From: Paratinospora sagittata
Lineage: Eukaryota; Streptophyta; Magnoliopsida; Ranunculales; Menispermaceae
NCBI GenBank assembly: GCA_035771175.1
Contig: CM069598.1
Location: forward strand, 17,097,438 to 17,161,437
Reading direction: 5' to 3'
Length of the DNA: 64,000 bases
The translations under genes were made by a program, and so were the position numbers. The notes under the pieces were generated by a model. It made no database searches, was not told the DNA's origin, and was given only the letters and a program-made list of their open reading frames with translations. Below are positions 44,471 to 57,271 of this stretch, piece by piece; position 1 is the stretch's first letter; every line of letters begins with the position of its first letter.

Positions 44471-45932
44471 CTTTTCAAAACCACCATACCTTATATATAT
44501 ATCACATATTGTATTATATCATGTTATACCATACACATCATTATATCATATCACAAGGCACTATAATATGTTATTATATATAGATACTTACTTTAAACAT
44601 CCAACCACTATATATATATATCTACACTCATAATCGAGTAATTATATTAACAAACGTAATATACATGTACAAGTTGATTACCACGCGTGATTTGGAATTT
44701 AGCGATTCAGGTGGGGATGATTCTAGGCCTTCATAATATTTTATTTGATATATAAATAGGAATGTTAAATTAATTAGGTCCATAGTATTATTAGATTGCT
44801 TATGCATGCCTATTGTACATAATTATGTGTATGCAATGTTGTGATTGTTTAACCATGATGATATGTGTGTTAACATGATTTTTATTCTGATCAAATGATA
44901 ATTGGATGCATGAAATTCATGTGGTAGTTGAATTCATTTATAATTATAATGTCTGATAATGAAATGTATGATTTGGAATATTGACATAGTGAATGCGTGA
45001 ACACTATTATAATTGATTTTGTGACATGATACCATGTGTAGTGGAGTTGAATATGTTTTATGAATGCACTTAACATCGTGCTTATACCATACGTATGGCG
45101 TGACATCACTAAAGAACACGATTAAGATAAGAATCACACATATGGGGCAGTTATTTTAAGGAATATCGCCAATGTTCTAATTTTTGGGCTGTGCCACCCT
45201 GAGTTTGGTTTTCCTAAAGGTACGTTATATAGAACGTGATGAAATTCTCTACTCAAACAATCTAATGTTGCAACGATTAATGTGTGAAACTTGTTTGTAA
45301 TGTTCTTGTGTATGTATCACAATAAAATATTGTGAATTGTTTAGATGACCCACTGGGCTTTCAAGCTCACCCCTATTTTTTTTTACATGCAGGTACTTAA
45401 AAAATAAGATCGCAAGTTCGTGACGTAGTTCAGTGTAGTAGGGGTGAGTTTAATTAATTAATTAGCATTGTGGTGATAAGACTGAACCTTTTATTTAATT
45501 TTTAAAGGTTTATTATTTAAACGAATTGTACTGATAATTGAAATTCAATGAATATTATTACGGTCAGCAAATACCTTGTGATTTATTTAACGTGTGAATG
45601 CCTTGGGATAGAATTCATTAATTCTATTTGATGATTGTATTTTAATGTTGTGTCCATAATGAATGGGCAAGGGCAAGTACCATAACCATCGTATGAAGAT
45701 AATGATTGTATGAAGAATTAAAGGTATTCGTTTATCTTAATCAGTAAGTTGGTTGGAAGAATATAAACTCATAGTTTTGCAAATTTTATTATTTATAAAA
45801 TGGTTATGGGTTAAGATAGACGGATACGAGTAACGTCTCGATTTTCAGTGATATTTTATATAAAAGTAAAATATTCATTATCTTACAAAAAAAAAAAATA
45901 AATTTAGTTTTAAAATTCGGGGTGTTACAGTT

Positions 45933-45944
45933 TGGTATCAGAGC
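45933..45944 (+). other. Primer-binding site (initiator tRNA-Met type)
   Basis: TGGTATCAGAGC three bases after the 5' LTR end (GTTACA). This is the standard plant tRNA-iMet-complementary site of Gypsy chromoviruses and many Copia elements. Confidence 0.9.
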
Positions 45945-46732
45945 TTTAGGCTTCAGATCATTGGAAGTGTTACAACAAATTTTGAGAAGTTTAGTATCAG
46001 TGAGTAAGTATCAAATCGTTATGAAATTAGAGTTCAACTTGAGCTAGATAAATATGCCAATTATAAACTTTATAACGTAATATCGAGAATGAAAGTACAG
46101 TGGGTCTAACAAACTCAAAACTTTTAGGACATCGGTTAAAGACAAGAACTTGTATGAAAACTGTTTGGTTATAATCTGATATCATGATGAATCTTTTATT
46201 CTTGGTTCCAAAGTGGTATGGGACGTGGAGGAATTTAAGGGTATTTGAAGAGTCTTGATCTTGGAGACTAGCAGACCATGTTTGGTGATTGACTAACAAA
46301 TCTGGACGAGCTTGTATCGCTACGTTCAACTGGTATGGGACAACTTGGACATAGTGGGTACCTGGGAAGCCTTAGTTGGTAGGACATTTGCGCATTGTTT
46401 GGGTGTATTGAAGTTTCTTTATGGAAGCTTATGTCATCGGGCTAGAGTGGTATGGGACACTTGAATACGGAGGGTATAAGTGAAAGTTTGGGAGTTTTCT
46501 TTATACCATTGTTGTGTGGTATGTTGTTTGTTTGTTTGCTTGTCTTGTTTACTTGTATCAAAACCGAATCCTGTACCCTGTGACAATCATGGATTGTCAA
46601 AATTTTATGAAACCTAGAAACTGAATCAATAGGACCATTTTATTTTCGAGAACTTAGAATTCTAAATTTAGAGTCACCCTAACCGGAAATAATTATCTCC
46701 TGTAGTACTAAAGATGAGTTGAAATTTTATAA
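45945..46732 (+). other. Untranslated leader of the Gypsy element
   Basis: Between the primer site and the gag ATG at 46733. It holds recurring GGTATGGGAC(A/G) phrases (about 46214, 46331 and 46450), which hint at old internal duplication. No coding. Confidence 0.5.
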
Positions 46733-49700
46733 ATGGTTGCACCTCGAAGAAGGAACACAAGGTCTGTGAGTGATCTCATAAGGGACACTGAACCAGCTGA
46801 GCAGACACAATCGACATCCGAATCTCAGCCGACGGAGCAAGAACATGCAAATCAAACAGTGAATGTTGACTCTGCTGGAACAGAGAACGTCCAACCTACA
46901 ACAGTTCCAACCCCTGGAATTGTTTTGGGACCAGAGATGATGGCTGAATTTGTGAGGCAAGTCGTGGAATAGGTGACCAGACAGATGCCTCAACCTCAAC
47001 TGAATCCAACTATTGTGGCGCAGAATGAACCAGGAATTCGAAATATCAGGAGACCTGAAGAAAAGGAATGGGCAGATCAATTGAAAGACTTCCAACGTAT
47101 GCATCCTTCGAAATTTGAAGGAAAACCGGATCCAAGGGAAGTCAACAAGTGGTTCCAGGAGGTTCAGGAGCACTTGGAAGTTCTGGGAGTAACTGGTCCA
47201 CGAATGGTGGCAATTGCGACTCACCAATTCATAGGTGAAGCCAAACATTGGTGGAGAATGGTTAAAGAAAGTCCTACAGTGGATGTGAACACTATGACCT
47301 GGGCGACTTTTGAAGAAATATTTTATGATAAATTCTTTCCCAAAGCGAACAGAAAAGAACTACAATCTGAATTTGTGAGACTGATACAGAGGAACATGAC
47401 AGTGGCAGAATATGAGGCGAAATTTATCGAACTTTCCAGATTTGCTAGTGAACTGGTCGCCAATGAACAGATGAAAGCTAGTAGATTTGTAGAAGGTCTC
47501 AAAATGGAGATTAGAAAGGTGGTTGTTCCGATGAATCTGGAGACTTACAAAGAGGTAGTTGAACGAGCCCTGTTAGTAGAAAGAGAACTGAACCTACAAG
47601 AAACAATACGGAACAGGAACAAAAGGCCGCAAGGATAAAATTCTAATTACCAGAGTAATCACAACAAGAGACAGAATCTGAATAATTTCGATGGCAATGG
47701 TAATACGTGGAACAGAAACACGTTCAACAATGGGAACCAATGGAACAGGGGACAGAATTACAACAACGGATCAGGAGGGTCTAGGCATAATGGTGGACAA
47801 CAAATGCAGCAAAATAATATTCGTGCACCCCAACAAAATAGAAACCAAGTAGTAGATACGAGACTCTGCTTCAAATGCAACCGACCGGGTCATTTGGCAC
47901 AAAACTGCACTATGCAAGGAGTTCGACAGAATTTTCGTCCGGGGAACTGGCAGAACAGCAACAATGGGCAAGGACGAAATCAAGCCAATCGTCCGAGTTA
48001 TAATCAGAACCAAATCCAAAACCAAAATCAAGGCAGAGTCTTTGCAATGACAGAAGGAAATCCTGAACAAAAAGTTGGTACAAACGAAGTGGTGGAAGGT
48101 ACATTCATTTTACTTAATGTTACAGTTAAAGTCTTGTTTGATTCTGGAGCATCAAGGTCTTTTATTTCTGAAAACTTAGCCAGGAAACTACAACTTTCTA
48201 CTATACCTTTATCTGTCGTTATGAAGTTTTCAACACCAGTAGGAGTAAACGTCCCAACAACTGAAAAATGTAGTTGTGACTTTAGAATTAATGATAAGCT
48301 GATTTCAGCTGAATTGATACTCTTACCCATTAATGATTATGATGTAATCTTGGGTATGGATTGGTTATCTGAATACCAAGCCCAGATCGACTGCCTTCGA
48401 AAGAAGATTACCTTGCGATTACCTTCGGGAGAGTTGTTGAAAATCTATGGGGATAGAATCAAAATCCCAAGGAATATCATGTCCGCACTTCTCGAATCTG
48501 TGAATCAAAAAGAGGAATTCAAAACCTTAACAGAAGCCGAGCCTCTAAAGACCTTGAGGAACTTAGAAGAGTACTTGGTGGTTAGAGACTTCCCTGAAGT
48601 GTTTCCCGAAGAATTACCAGGATTACCTCCTAAGCGGGAAGTAGAGTTCAAGATAGAACTGTACCCTAGAAAAACCCCCATAGCCATGTCACCCTACAGA
48701 ATGGTCCATGGCGAACTAATCGAACTAAGGACCCAACTTGATGATCTTAGTGCGAAGGAATTTATCCAGCCGAGCGAATCACCCTGGGGAGCACCAGTAT
48801 TGTTTGCCAAAAAGAAAGATGGGTCGATGAGACTGTGTATTGACTATAGGAAATTAAATCAAGTCACAGTCAAGAACAAGTACCCCCTTCCCAGAATAGA
48901 TGATTTGTTCGATCAACTGAAGGGAGCAACTTGTTTTTCCAAGATCGACCTAAGGTCCGGTTACCACCAACTTAGAATCAAAAAGTCAGACATACCGAAG
49001 ACAGCATTCAGGACTAGGTATGAACACTTTGAATTCAGAGTCATGCCATTTGGACTCACTAATGCACCAACAACATTTATGGATCTAATGAATAAGACGT
49101 TTAGGCCTCATCTAGACAAATTTGTAGTGGTATTTGTTGATGATATTCTGGTTTATTCGAAGACCCGTAAGGAACATCAGGAACACCTTACAGTAGTTTT
49201 GGAAACATTGAGGCGAAATGAATTGTATGCCAAATTTGAAAAATGTGAATTTTGGATGAAGTCAGTCAAATTTTTGGGCCATGTAGTTTCATCCGAAGGG
49301 ATATCCGTAGATCCAACCAAAGTTGAAGCAGTAATGAACTGGGAAAAGCCAAAATCTGTGACAGAAATTATAAGCTTTTTGGGACTCGCTGGTTACTATA
49401 GAAGATTTATTCTAAATTTTTCGAGACTAGCTGAGCCTATGACAAAGCTAACAAGGAAGGATGCCAAATTTAGTTGGGATGAGAAATGTGAGAATTCCTT
49501 TCGGGAGTTGAAGAGACGATTAACCACAGCCCCAATATTGATCACTCCTGCAAGCGGAGTCGGTTATGTTATTTACACTTATGCTTCTAAGAATGGTCTT
49601 GGCGCTGTTCTGATGCAGGAAGGAAAAGTGGTTGCTTATGCTTCTAGGCAACTGAAGACTCATGAACAGAATTACCCGACTCATGATTTAGAATTGGCTG

Positions 49701-51459
49701 CCATTGTATTTTCCTTGAAGATATGGAGACACTATCTTTATGAAGAGAAATTTGATCTATACTCTGATCATAAGAGTTTGAAGTACATCTATACACAAAA
49801 AAAGTTAAATTTGAGGCAAAAGAGATGGATGGAATTGCTGAATGATTATGATTTTCAGCTGCATTATCACCCAGGGAAAGCCAACGTAGTCGCAGATGCT
49901 TTAAGTCGAAAATCTTACAAGAACGATGCAGAAAAAGCCCAGATGTACCAATTGATTGAAGATTATAATTTGGGCGTACAAAAAGGTGACAATCAGATTT
50001 TCTTATATAATATGAGCTGCAAGCCAGACCTACTACATCAAATTAAGGAAGGTTAAGCTCAGGATAGAAAACTGATAAAATGGGTGGCAGATGCAAGAGC
50101 CAATAATGGAAATACAAATTTCAAGATCGATTCAGAGGGATTATTGAGATTTAGAAATTGAATTTGTATACCCAGAATTGAGGAAATTAAAAAGACCTTA
50201 TTTGATGAAGCACATCAGACTAAATACACTTTACATCCTGGTAGAGATAAGATGTACCAAAGTTTGAAGAAAAACTACTGGTGGAAAGGTATGAAAAGAG
50301 ATTTGGCCAAATATGTGTCTAAATGCCTTACATGTCAGCAAGTTAAGGCCGAACATAAAAGACCGTCTGGATTGTTACAACCTTTAGAAATCCCTGAATG
50401 GAAATGGGATAACATAGCAATGGATTTCGTCGGAGCTCTTCCTAGAAATCAGAAAGGTGAGGATAAGGTTTGGGTAATTGTGTATCGACTTACTAAAGTG
50501 GCGCACTTCTTACCTATTAAATCCACATATACGATTAGTAAACTGGGCGAGTTGTATGTTAAAGAGATTGTGAAGCTACACGGAGTACCCAAATCGATAG
50601 TGTCAGATAGAGATGCCTTATTCACATCTCAATTCTGGTAGAGCTTACAGCGGGAATTGGGAACCAAATTAATCATGAGCACCGCCTATCATCCTCAGAT
50701 AGATGGTCAATCCGAAAGGGTTATTCAGATCTTAGAAGACATGTTGAGAGCTTGTGTACTGGATTTCAAGGGAAATTGGAGTAAATACTTACACCTAGCA
50801 GAGTTTGCTTATAACAATAGTTACCAGGCAAATATACAAATGGCTCCATATGAAGCTCTATATGGACGACCATGCAGGTCACCACTGTGTTGGGCCGATT
50901 GGGAAGATAAGGTACTTACAGGACCTGATATGATAATGGAAATGAACGAAAAAGTGAAGTTGATCCAGAAAAGGCTAGTTACTGCACAGAGTAGGCAGAA
51001 GAGCTACGCAGATAAGAGGCGCCGACCTCTAGAGTTCCAAAAAGGTGATAAGGTATTTCTGAGAATAAGCCCTCAAAAAGGCATCATGAGGTTTGGTAAG
51101 AAAGGGAAGTTATTGCCGCGATTCATCGGTCCGTTCAAAATCAGTGATCGAATTGGTGAGAATGCTTACAAACTAGAATTACCAACTAGTTTATCCGCCA
51201 TTCACAACGTGTTCCACGTATCGATGTTGCGAAAATATGAACCCACACCATCGATTGGAAAGACGTAAAAGTACAAGCTGATGCCACCTATGAAGAAGGA
51301 CCCTTACAGATCCTAGATTGAAAAGTTCATAGCTTGAGGAACAAAGACATCCCATTAGTTAAAGTATCGTGGAAGCATCATGGAGTTGAAGAAGCCACTT
51401 GGGAACCAGAAAGCGAAATGAAAGCCAAATACGCCGACTTATTCCAAAGAACACTCTAG
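46733..51459 (+). pseudogene. Gypsy gag-pol with chromodomain, inactivated
   Basis: One frame runs from MVAPRRRNTRSVSDLIRDTE to ~51240. In-frame stops: 46970-46972 (TAG), 47636-47638 (TAA), 50054-50056 (TAA), ~50159-50161 (TGA), 50639-50641 (TAG). Gag core: KFEGKPDPREVNKWFQEVQE. Knuckle: [14 protein letters not shown] (~47871). Protease: [11 protein letters not shown] (~48132). [22 protein letters not shown], with FVDD at 49132-49143. RNase H: the first catalytic Asp (usual C/TDAS) is Tyr (TAT 49580-49582). Integrase: 50252-51100 (HHCC, then [22 protein letters not shown]). A frameshift near 51240-51255 precedes the chromodomain (VHSLRNKDIPLVKVSWKHHG, VEEATWEPESEM), which has its own TGA (LD*KVHS, ~51319). 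End TAG 51457-51459. Confidence 0.92.
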
Positions 51460-51549
51460 GTTTTGAGATACAACTGGTCAACAATGGAAAAAGTTGAACA
51501 TCATCAATTAAGTAAGCTTATACTTTAATTTCGGGACGAAATTTCTTTT

Positions 51550-51562
51550 AAGACGGGAAGAA
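51550..51562 (+). other. Polypurine tract of the Gypsy element
   Basis: AAGACGGGAAGAA directly before the 3' LTR start TGTAATACCC. One pyrimidine interrupts it. The preceding TTTCGGGACGAAATTTCTTT is typical of Tekay/Del-like elements. Confidence 0.75.
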
Positions 51563-51604
51563 TGTAATACCCAGAAAAAATAAAATAAAATAAAATAAAA
51601 TAAA

Positions 51605-51933
51605 ATTTTGTATCTCCTTCACAATTACTCTGTTATGTCTTCTTCTTCTCAAATCAGTCTGGCCAGCCCCATGGATCACACCAACTTTTTCAACTTCATA
51701 AACAAATCCTACCCTTTACATCTGAACTTCATGATCATCATCACCACCATCTTTATCTTCCTTCTAAAACCAGCTGATCTATCACCAGACCCAAAATTTC
51801 AAGCTTATGAGCCTAAAAATTGCAATAACAATCTCACAGTAAAATACCCATTTTGTCTTTCTTCTCAACAAGAATCCTACTGTGGTCACCCAAACTTAAA
51901 GATCATTTGCATGAATAACAAGTCAATGATTAA
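51605..51933 (+). pseudogene. Captured receptor-like-kinase 5' piece in the 3' LTR
   Basis: Same segment as 43259-43582. Here the upstream ATG (51641, MSSSSQISLASP then MDHTNFFN) is kept, whereas the 5' LTR has ACG. The domain reads VKYPFCLSSQQESYCGHPNL: the Cys of YCGHP is kept but the Trp of YPFWL has become Cys, the reverse of the other copy. The frame stays open past the second LTR start (51934) into the TCGCCG-rich block and ends at 52363, giving a 241-251 residue chimeric ORF. Confidence 0.7.
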
Positions 51934-52435
51934 TGTAATACCCAGGAAAAAAAAAGATTTCAAACATGATCCTAAAATCACGCCGACATGTCGCCTGGAA
52001 TCTCGCCGAGATCTCGCCGACATGTCGCCTGGAATCTCGCCGAAAATCCTTCGTGTCTCGCTCTCTCTAAAACCAAACGCGCAAGTCTCTTCCTCTCGAA
52101 ACCCTCTCTCTCCCTTCTCATCTTGCCGTCGCAACTCTGCCACGAATCTCGCCGCCGCCGCCCACTCTTCTCTGCTCCGTCACGGATCTCGCCGCCGCCA
52201 CCCTCTCTTCTTTTCTCCGCCACTGATCTCGCCGCCGCCGCTCTCTTTCTTCTCTTCTCTTCTCATCTCGCCGCTGCAACCCCCGCCATTCCCCTGCCCT
52301 CGCCTCGCCTCCGATCTCTCAATCTCTCGGTCTGAATCTCTCTTCTCTATCTTTCATTTTTGATTTCCATTTGTTCTCTCTATTTGCTCGGTTTTACCCA
52401 CGCCACCAACACCACCACTGTTAACGTCTCCTTTC

Positions 52436-52800
52436 TTCTTCACTTCATTATTCCATTTTAATATTTTTTTTAAAAAAAACGTCCAATAGCACATATCACT
52501 TCATTTTAATATTATATATTATATTCTTCTTCACTTCATTATTCTATTTTAATATTTTTTTTTAAAAACGTCCAATAGCACATATCACTTCATTTTAATA
52601 TTATATATTATATTCTTCTTCACTTCATTATTCTATTTTAATATTTTTTTTTAAGAAAAACCCAATAGCACATATCACTTCATTTTAATATTATATATTA
52701 TATTCTTCTTCACTTCATTATTCTATTTTAATATTTTTTTTTTTAAAAAAAACGTCCAATAGCACATATCACTTCATTTTAATATTATATATTATATTAT
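52436..52800. repeat. Four-unit ~90-bp tandem array in the 3' LTR
   Basis: CCAATAGCAC recurs near 52482, 52570, 52661 and 52756 with the same unit structure as 44094-44470. It is followed by a short local duplication of TATATCACACTTTTCAAAAC (52799 and 52843). Confidence 0.8.
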
Positions 52801-52987
52801 ATATCACACTTTTCAAAACCACCTCACCTTATATTATATTATATATCACACTTTTCAAAACCACCACACCTTATATATATATATCACATATTGTATTATA
52901 TCATGTTATACTATACACATCATTATATCATATCACAAGGCACTATAATATGTTATTATATATAGATACTTACTTTAAACATCCAAC

Positions 52988-52989
<2 letters not shown>

Positions 52990-53042
<53 letters not shown>
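52990..53042. repeat. (AT)n microsatellite in the 3' LTR
   Basis: About 26 AT dinucleotides; the 5' LTR has only a few at the corresponding place (near 44611-44620). This accounts for much of the length difference between the two LTRs. Confidence 0.9.
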
Positions 53043-53047
<5 letters not shown>

Positions 53048-54358
53048 ACACTCATAATCGAGTAATTATATTAACAAACGTAATATACATGTACAGGTTG
53101 ATTACTACGCGTGATTTGATTTGGAATTTAGCGATTCAGGTAGGGATGATTCTAGGCCTTCATAATATTTTATTTGATATATAAATATGAATGTTAAATT
53201 AATTAGGTCCATAATATTATTAGATTGCTTATGCATGCCTATTGTACATGATTATGTGTATGCAATGTTGTGATTGTTTAACCATGATGATATGTGTGTT
53301 AACATGATTTTTATTCTGATCAAATGATAATTGGATGCATGAAATTCATGTGGTAGTTGAATTCATTTATAATTATAATGTCTGATAATGAAATGTATGA
53401 TTTGGAATATTGACATAGTGAATGCGTGAACACTATTATAATTGATTTTGTGACATGATACCATGTGTAGTGGAGTTGAATATGTTTTATGAATGCACTT
53501 AATATCGTGCTTATACTGTACGTATGATGTGACATCACTAAAGAACACGATTAAGATAAGAATCACACATATGGGGCAGTTATTTTAAGGAATATCGCCA
53601 ATGTTCTAATTTTTGGGCTGTGCCACCCTGAGTTTGGTTTTCCTAAAGGTACGTTATATAGAACGTGATGAAATTCTCGACTCAAACAATCTAATGTTGC
53701 AACGATTAATGTGTGAAACTTGTTTGTAATGTTTTTGTGTATGTATCACAATAAAATATTGTGAATTGTTTAGATGACCCACTGGGCTTTCAAGCTCACC
53801 CCTATTTTTTTTTACATGCAGGTACTTAAAAAATAAGATCGCAAGTTCGTGACGTAGTTCAGTGTAGTAGGGGTGAATTTAATTAATTAATTAGCATTGT
53901 GGTGATAGGACTGAACCTTTTATTTAATTTTTAAAGGTTTATTATTTAAACGAATTGTACTGATAATTGAAATTCAATGAATATTATTACGGTCAGCAAA
54001 GACCCTGTGATTTATATAACGTGTGAATGCCTTGAGATAGAATTCATTAATTCTATTTAATGATTGTATTTTAATGTTGTGTCCATAATGGATGGGCAAG
54101 AGCAAGTACCATAACCATCGTATGAAGATAATGATTGTATGAAGAATTAAATGTATTCGTTTATCTTAATCAGTAAGTTGGTTGGAAGAATATAAACTCA
54201 TAATTTTGCAAATTTTATTATTTATAAAATGGTTATGAGTTAAGATAGACGGATACGAGTAACGTCTCGATTTTCAGTGATATTTTATATAAAAGTAAAA
54301 TATTCATTATCTTACAGAAAAAAAAAAATAGTTTTGAAAATCGGGGTGTTACAATTGT

Positions 54359-55016
54359 GGGTAGCTTAATGTATCTTTCTACAACTAGACCGGATATAGC
54401 TTATGCTGTAAATCTTATTAGCAGATACATGGAATGCCCAAAGAAGTTGCATCTACTAGCTGCTAAGAGGATCCTTCGGTACTTGCAAAGTACCAATGAT
54501 TTTGGGCTACTTTACAAGAAGGGAGTCACTTCAAGCTTATTTGGCTTTATTGATAGTGATTATGCTGGAGATTTAGATGATCGAAGGAGTACATCTGGGT
54601 ACATTTTTATGTTGAGTTCAGGTGCTGTTCCATGGTCCTCAAGAAAACAATCGATTGTCACTTTGTCAACAACAGAAGCTGAGTATGTGGCAGCAACTTC
54701 ATGGGCGTGTCAAGCTATCTGGTTAAGGAATATCCTTCAAGCTCTTCATATCAAGCAAGAAGGACCCACTCCAATCTATTGTGACAATAATTCAGCAATT
54801 AAGCTCTCCAAAAATCCTGTTTTACATGGTAGAAGTAAACATATAGATGTGAAGTATCATTTCCTTCGAGATCTCACAAAGGAAGGAACCATTGAGTTGA
54901 TCTATTGCAGAAGTGGAGATCAAGTCGCTGACCTTCTAACCAAACCACTCAAATTCCCTGTATTTACAAGATTGCGAAGGCTTATGGGTGTTTGTAATGC
55001 TGCAAATTTCACTTAG
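54359..55016 (+). pseudogene. Ty1/Copia remnant, right part (RNase H)
   Basis: Continues the frame interrupted at 43221: with the inserted Gypsy element removed, LYKKIVGSLMYLSTTRPDIA reads through. RNase H residues are intact: FIDSDYAGDLDDRRSTSGY, STTEAEYVAATSW, YCDNNSAIKL, HIDVKYHFLRDL, DQVADLLTKPL. Ends at TAG 55014-55016. Intact on its own, but without protease, RT or a working integrase. Confidence 0.9.
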
Positions 55017-55072
55017 CAGAAGGTTACTGGTTTGTTTTATTAAACTGAAAGTGTTTTCAGTTTAAGGGAGAG

Positions 55073-55363
55073 TGTTGCAATTAATTTGTGCAACAGGGTG
55101 CTGCTGATGAAGTTAAAGCTGCAACGTGGTCAATGTGAAGGCATTTGTTTGTGTTCGTGGCAAATATGTCCTAGTCTTTAGAAGTTTGAGTCTGTTTTAA
55201 TTAAGGAGCGTGAGCTCCATATTTTCAGCACAAGTATGCTAGTGGTATTTGAATTAGTCAATTTAGTTATTATAACCGTCAATGTGAGTACTCCATTATT
55301 TATTTACTGTTGTGAATGAGAAAACCATGAGATTACCTTCTCCAGCTCTCTGTTTTGTTAACA
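55073..55363 (+). repeat. Probable 3' LTR of the Copia element
   Basis: Follows a purine tract AAGGGAGAG (about 55064-55072) and starts TGTTGCAATTAATTTG. A possible end is TGTTTTGTTAACA at 55363. The end is uncertain because no 5' LTR is in the window for comparison. The TATATAA-containing stretch just after may still be part of it. Confidence 0.5.
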
Positions 55364-57102
55364 ATTTGGATATATAAGTATGTTCTCTCTCACCGACCCC
55401 ATTTATCCTAATAGGTAATTACTTTCGGTTTTCCTTTTAGTAGTTCTAGCTCTCAAATAATAAATAAATAAATAAATATATAGTATAATCTAGGCTCTCT
55501 TGAAGAAGACTTTCTCTTGAAATTAGACATATTGTGTCACACTCCGATTTTCAAAACTTAAATTTAAAGTAGTAAGAATAAATATTTGCTCTTATTAAGA
55601 AAATAACAAAAGAAAAATTGAGGCGTGAATTGTATCCATTTACCTTAACCCTAAAATCTTTACACAGGTAAAAATAAATTTAATAATATCATTTATATTT
55701 AAAATAAGGTTACAAGTTAAGATAAAAGAATACTCTTTTACTTTCTATGCCACAGACTATAGATTCCCATTATACAAATTGAATATTGAGCCATGACGGT
55801 ACATGTCCTTGTCCATCCATTATGGACACACCATTTTAAATATATTCATCAAGTAGAATTAACAAGTTCAAATCCAAGGCATAAACATATAAAATAACCC
55901 ATGAAATCTTCAACGACCACTATAATATTCCAAAAGCATTGATTCCTAATACAACCCATTTAATTGATATAATCAATTATTAAATAATTACTCAGTCCTA
56001 CTACCATAACGCTACTCAGACCACTAACCCACCCCTACTACTGTGAGACACGTCACGAACTTGCGACTCTATTCTTTCATGCACCTGCATGTGAAAAATA
56101 GGGGTGAGCTTGAAAGCCCAATGGGTCATCTAAACAATTCACAATATTTTATCATGATATATACACAAAAATATTACAAACAAGTTTTACACATTAATCG
56201 TTGCAACATTTGATTGTTTGAGTCGAGAATTCTATCACGTTCTAAATCACGTACCTTTAGGGAATCAAACCCTAAGCGGCACTACCCAAAATAATAAACT
56301 CGTTGGCAATATTTATCTTGAATAACTGTCCCATAATAAACATTGGTGATATTCCTTAGAATAACTACCCCATAATACTCATTGGAGATATTTCTTAGAA
56401 TAACTGCCCCATACGTATGATTCTTATCTTAATCGTGTTCTTTAATAAAGTCACACCATATATACAACATAAATATGATATGAATTGTACTCACAAGATA
56501 TGTTTAAACTCCACTACATATGCATGAACTTTATTATAACAATTATGCCAATATTCTCAAGTCAGATGTCTCATTATCAAGCATTATAATTTACATATGA
56601 ATTTAGTTACCACATGAATTGCATGCGTCCAATTAACATCTGATCAGAATAAAAATCATGCACACATACATATCATCATACTAACAATCACATCACGGTA
56701 TACATACAATCATGTATCATACACATTCACCATCAATCTAATAGTGCTATAAATCTAATTAATCTAATGTTCCTATCTATATATCAAAATAAAATATTAT
56801 GAAGGCATAAAATCTTCCTCACCTATTACGCGTCGTTGTTGTCAAAATTCTTGGTGCGTAACGTACGTCCTCAACCTATACATATGTATTACCTTTGGAT
56901 TAGTCACACGTACCTACCCAAATATATATATTACTCATATAAGTAAGATATATGTATATACATACGTATATAACTGCTACAATAAATATATTATAATAAT
57001 CTGTATATATATGCGTTGGGTAACAATAAGATGTATGTATATATATACTGCTATAATATATATGTATATAATTTGTATAGCAGAGAAGTGCCACCACTTT
57101 GT

Positions 57103-57106
<4 letters not shown>

Positions 57107-57143
<37 letters not shown>

Positions 57144-57197
57144 TACTATTATATATATAATCTGTATAACAAAGAAGTGGTTGGCAGTGGTGGGTTT

Positions 57198-57268
<71 letters not shown>
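57107..57268. repeat. Two (AT)n microsatellites
   Basis: 57107-57141 and 57198-57268, inside the inverted solo LTR. They generate chance Tyr/Ile-repeat ORFs on both strands that are not genes. Confidence 0.9.

Positions 57269-57271
<3 letters not shown>

Larger units (their letters stand above)
43222..45929 (+). repeat. 5' LTR of the chromodomain Gypsy element
   Basis: 2708 bp, TGTAATACCCAGAAAAAATA...GGGGTGTTACA. Contains, in order: an A/T-rich start; the captured gene piece (about 43259-43582); a second LTR-like start TGTAATACCCAGG at 43583; a TCGCCG/CTCTC-rich block (43630-44060); a four-unit ~90-bp tandem array (44094-44470); and long AT-rich downstream sequence. Confidence 0.9.
43222..54353 (+). 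mobile_element. Chromodomain Ty3/Gypsy (Tekay/Del-like) retrotransposon, 11.1 kb, defective
   Basis: LTRs at 43222-45929 and 51563-54353, TSD ATTGT (43217-43221 and 54354-54358). PBS, gag-pol with a C-terminal chromodomain and a purine tract are in order on the plus strand. It is inserted in the Copia element just upstream of its RNase H. The LTRs are very alike apart from microsatellite length, so insertion was fairly recent, yet the polyprotein has at least five stops. Each LTR contains a captured receptor-kinase gene piece near its start. Confidence 0.92.
51563..54353 (+). repeat. 3' LTR of the chromodomain Gypsy element
   Basis: 2791 bp with the same internal order as 43222-45929. Longer mainly through an expanded (AT)n near 52990-53042, extra AAAATA units at the start, and a duplicated TCGCCGACATGTCGCCTGG block (51970-52035). 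Confidence 0.9.
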
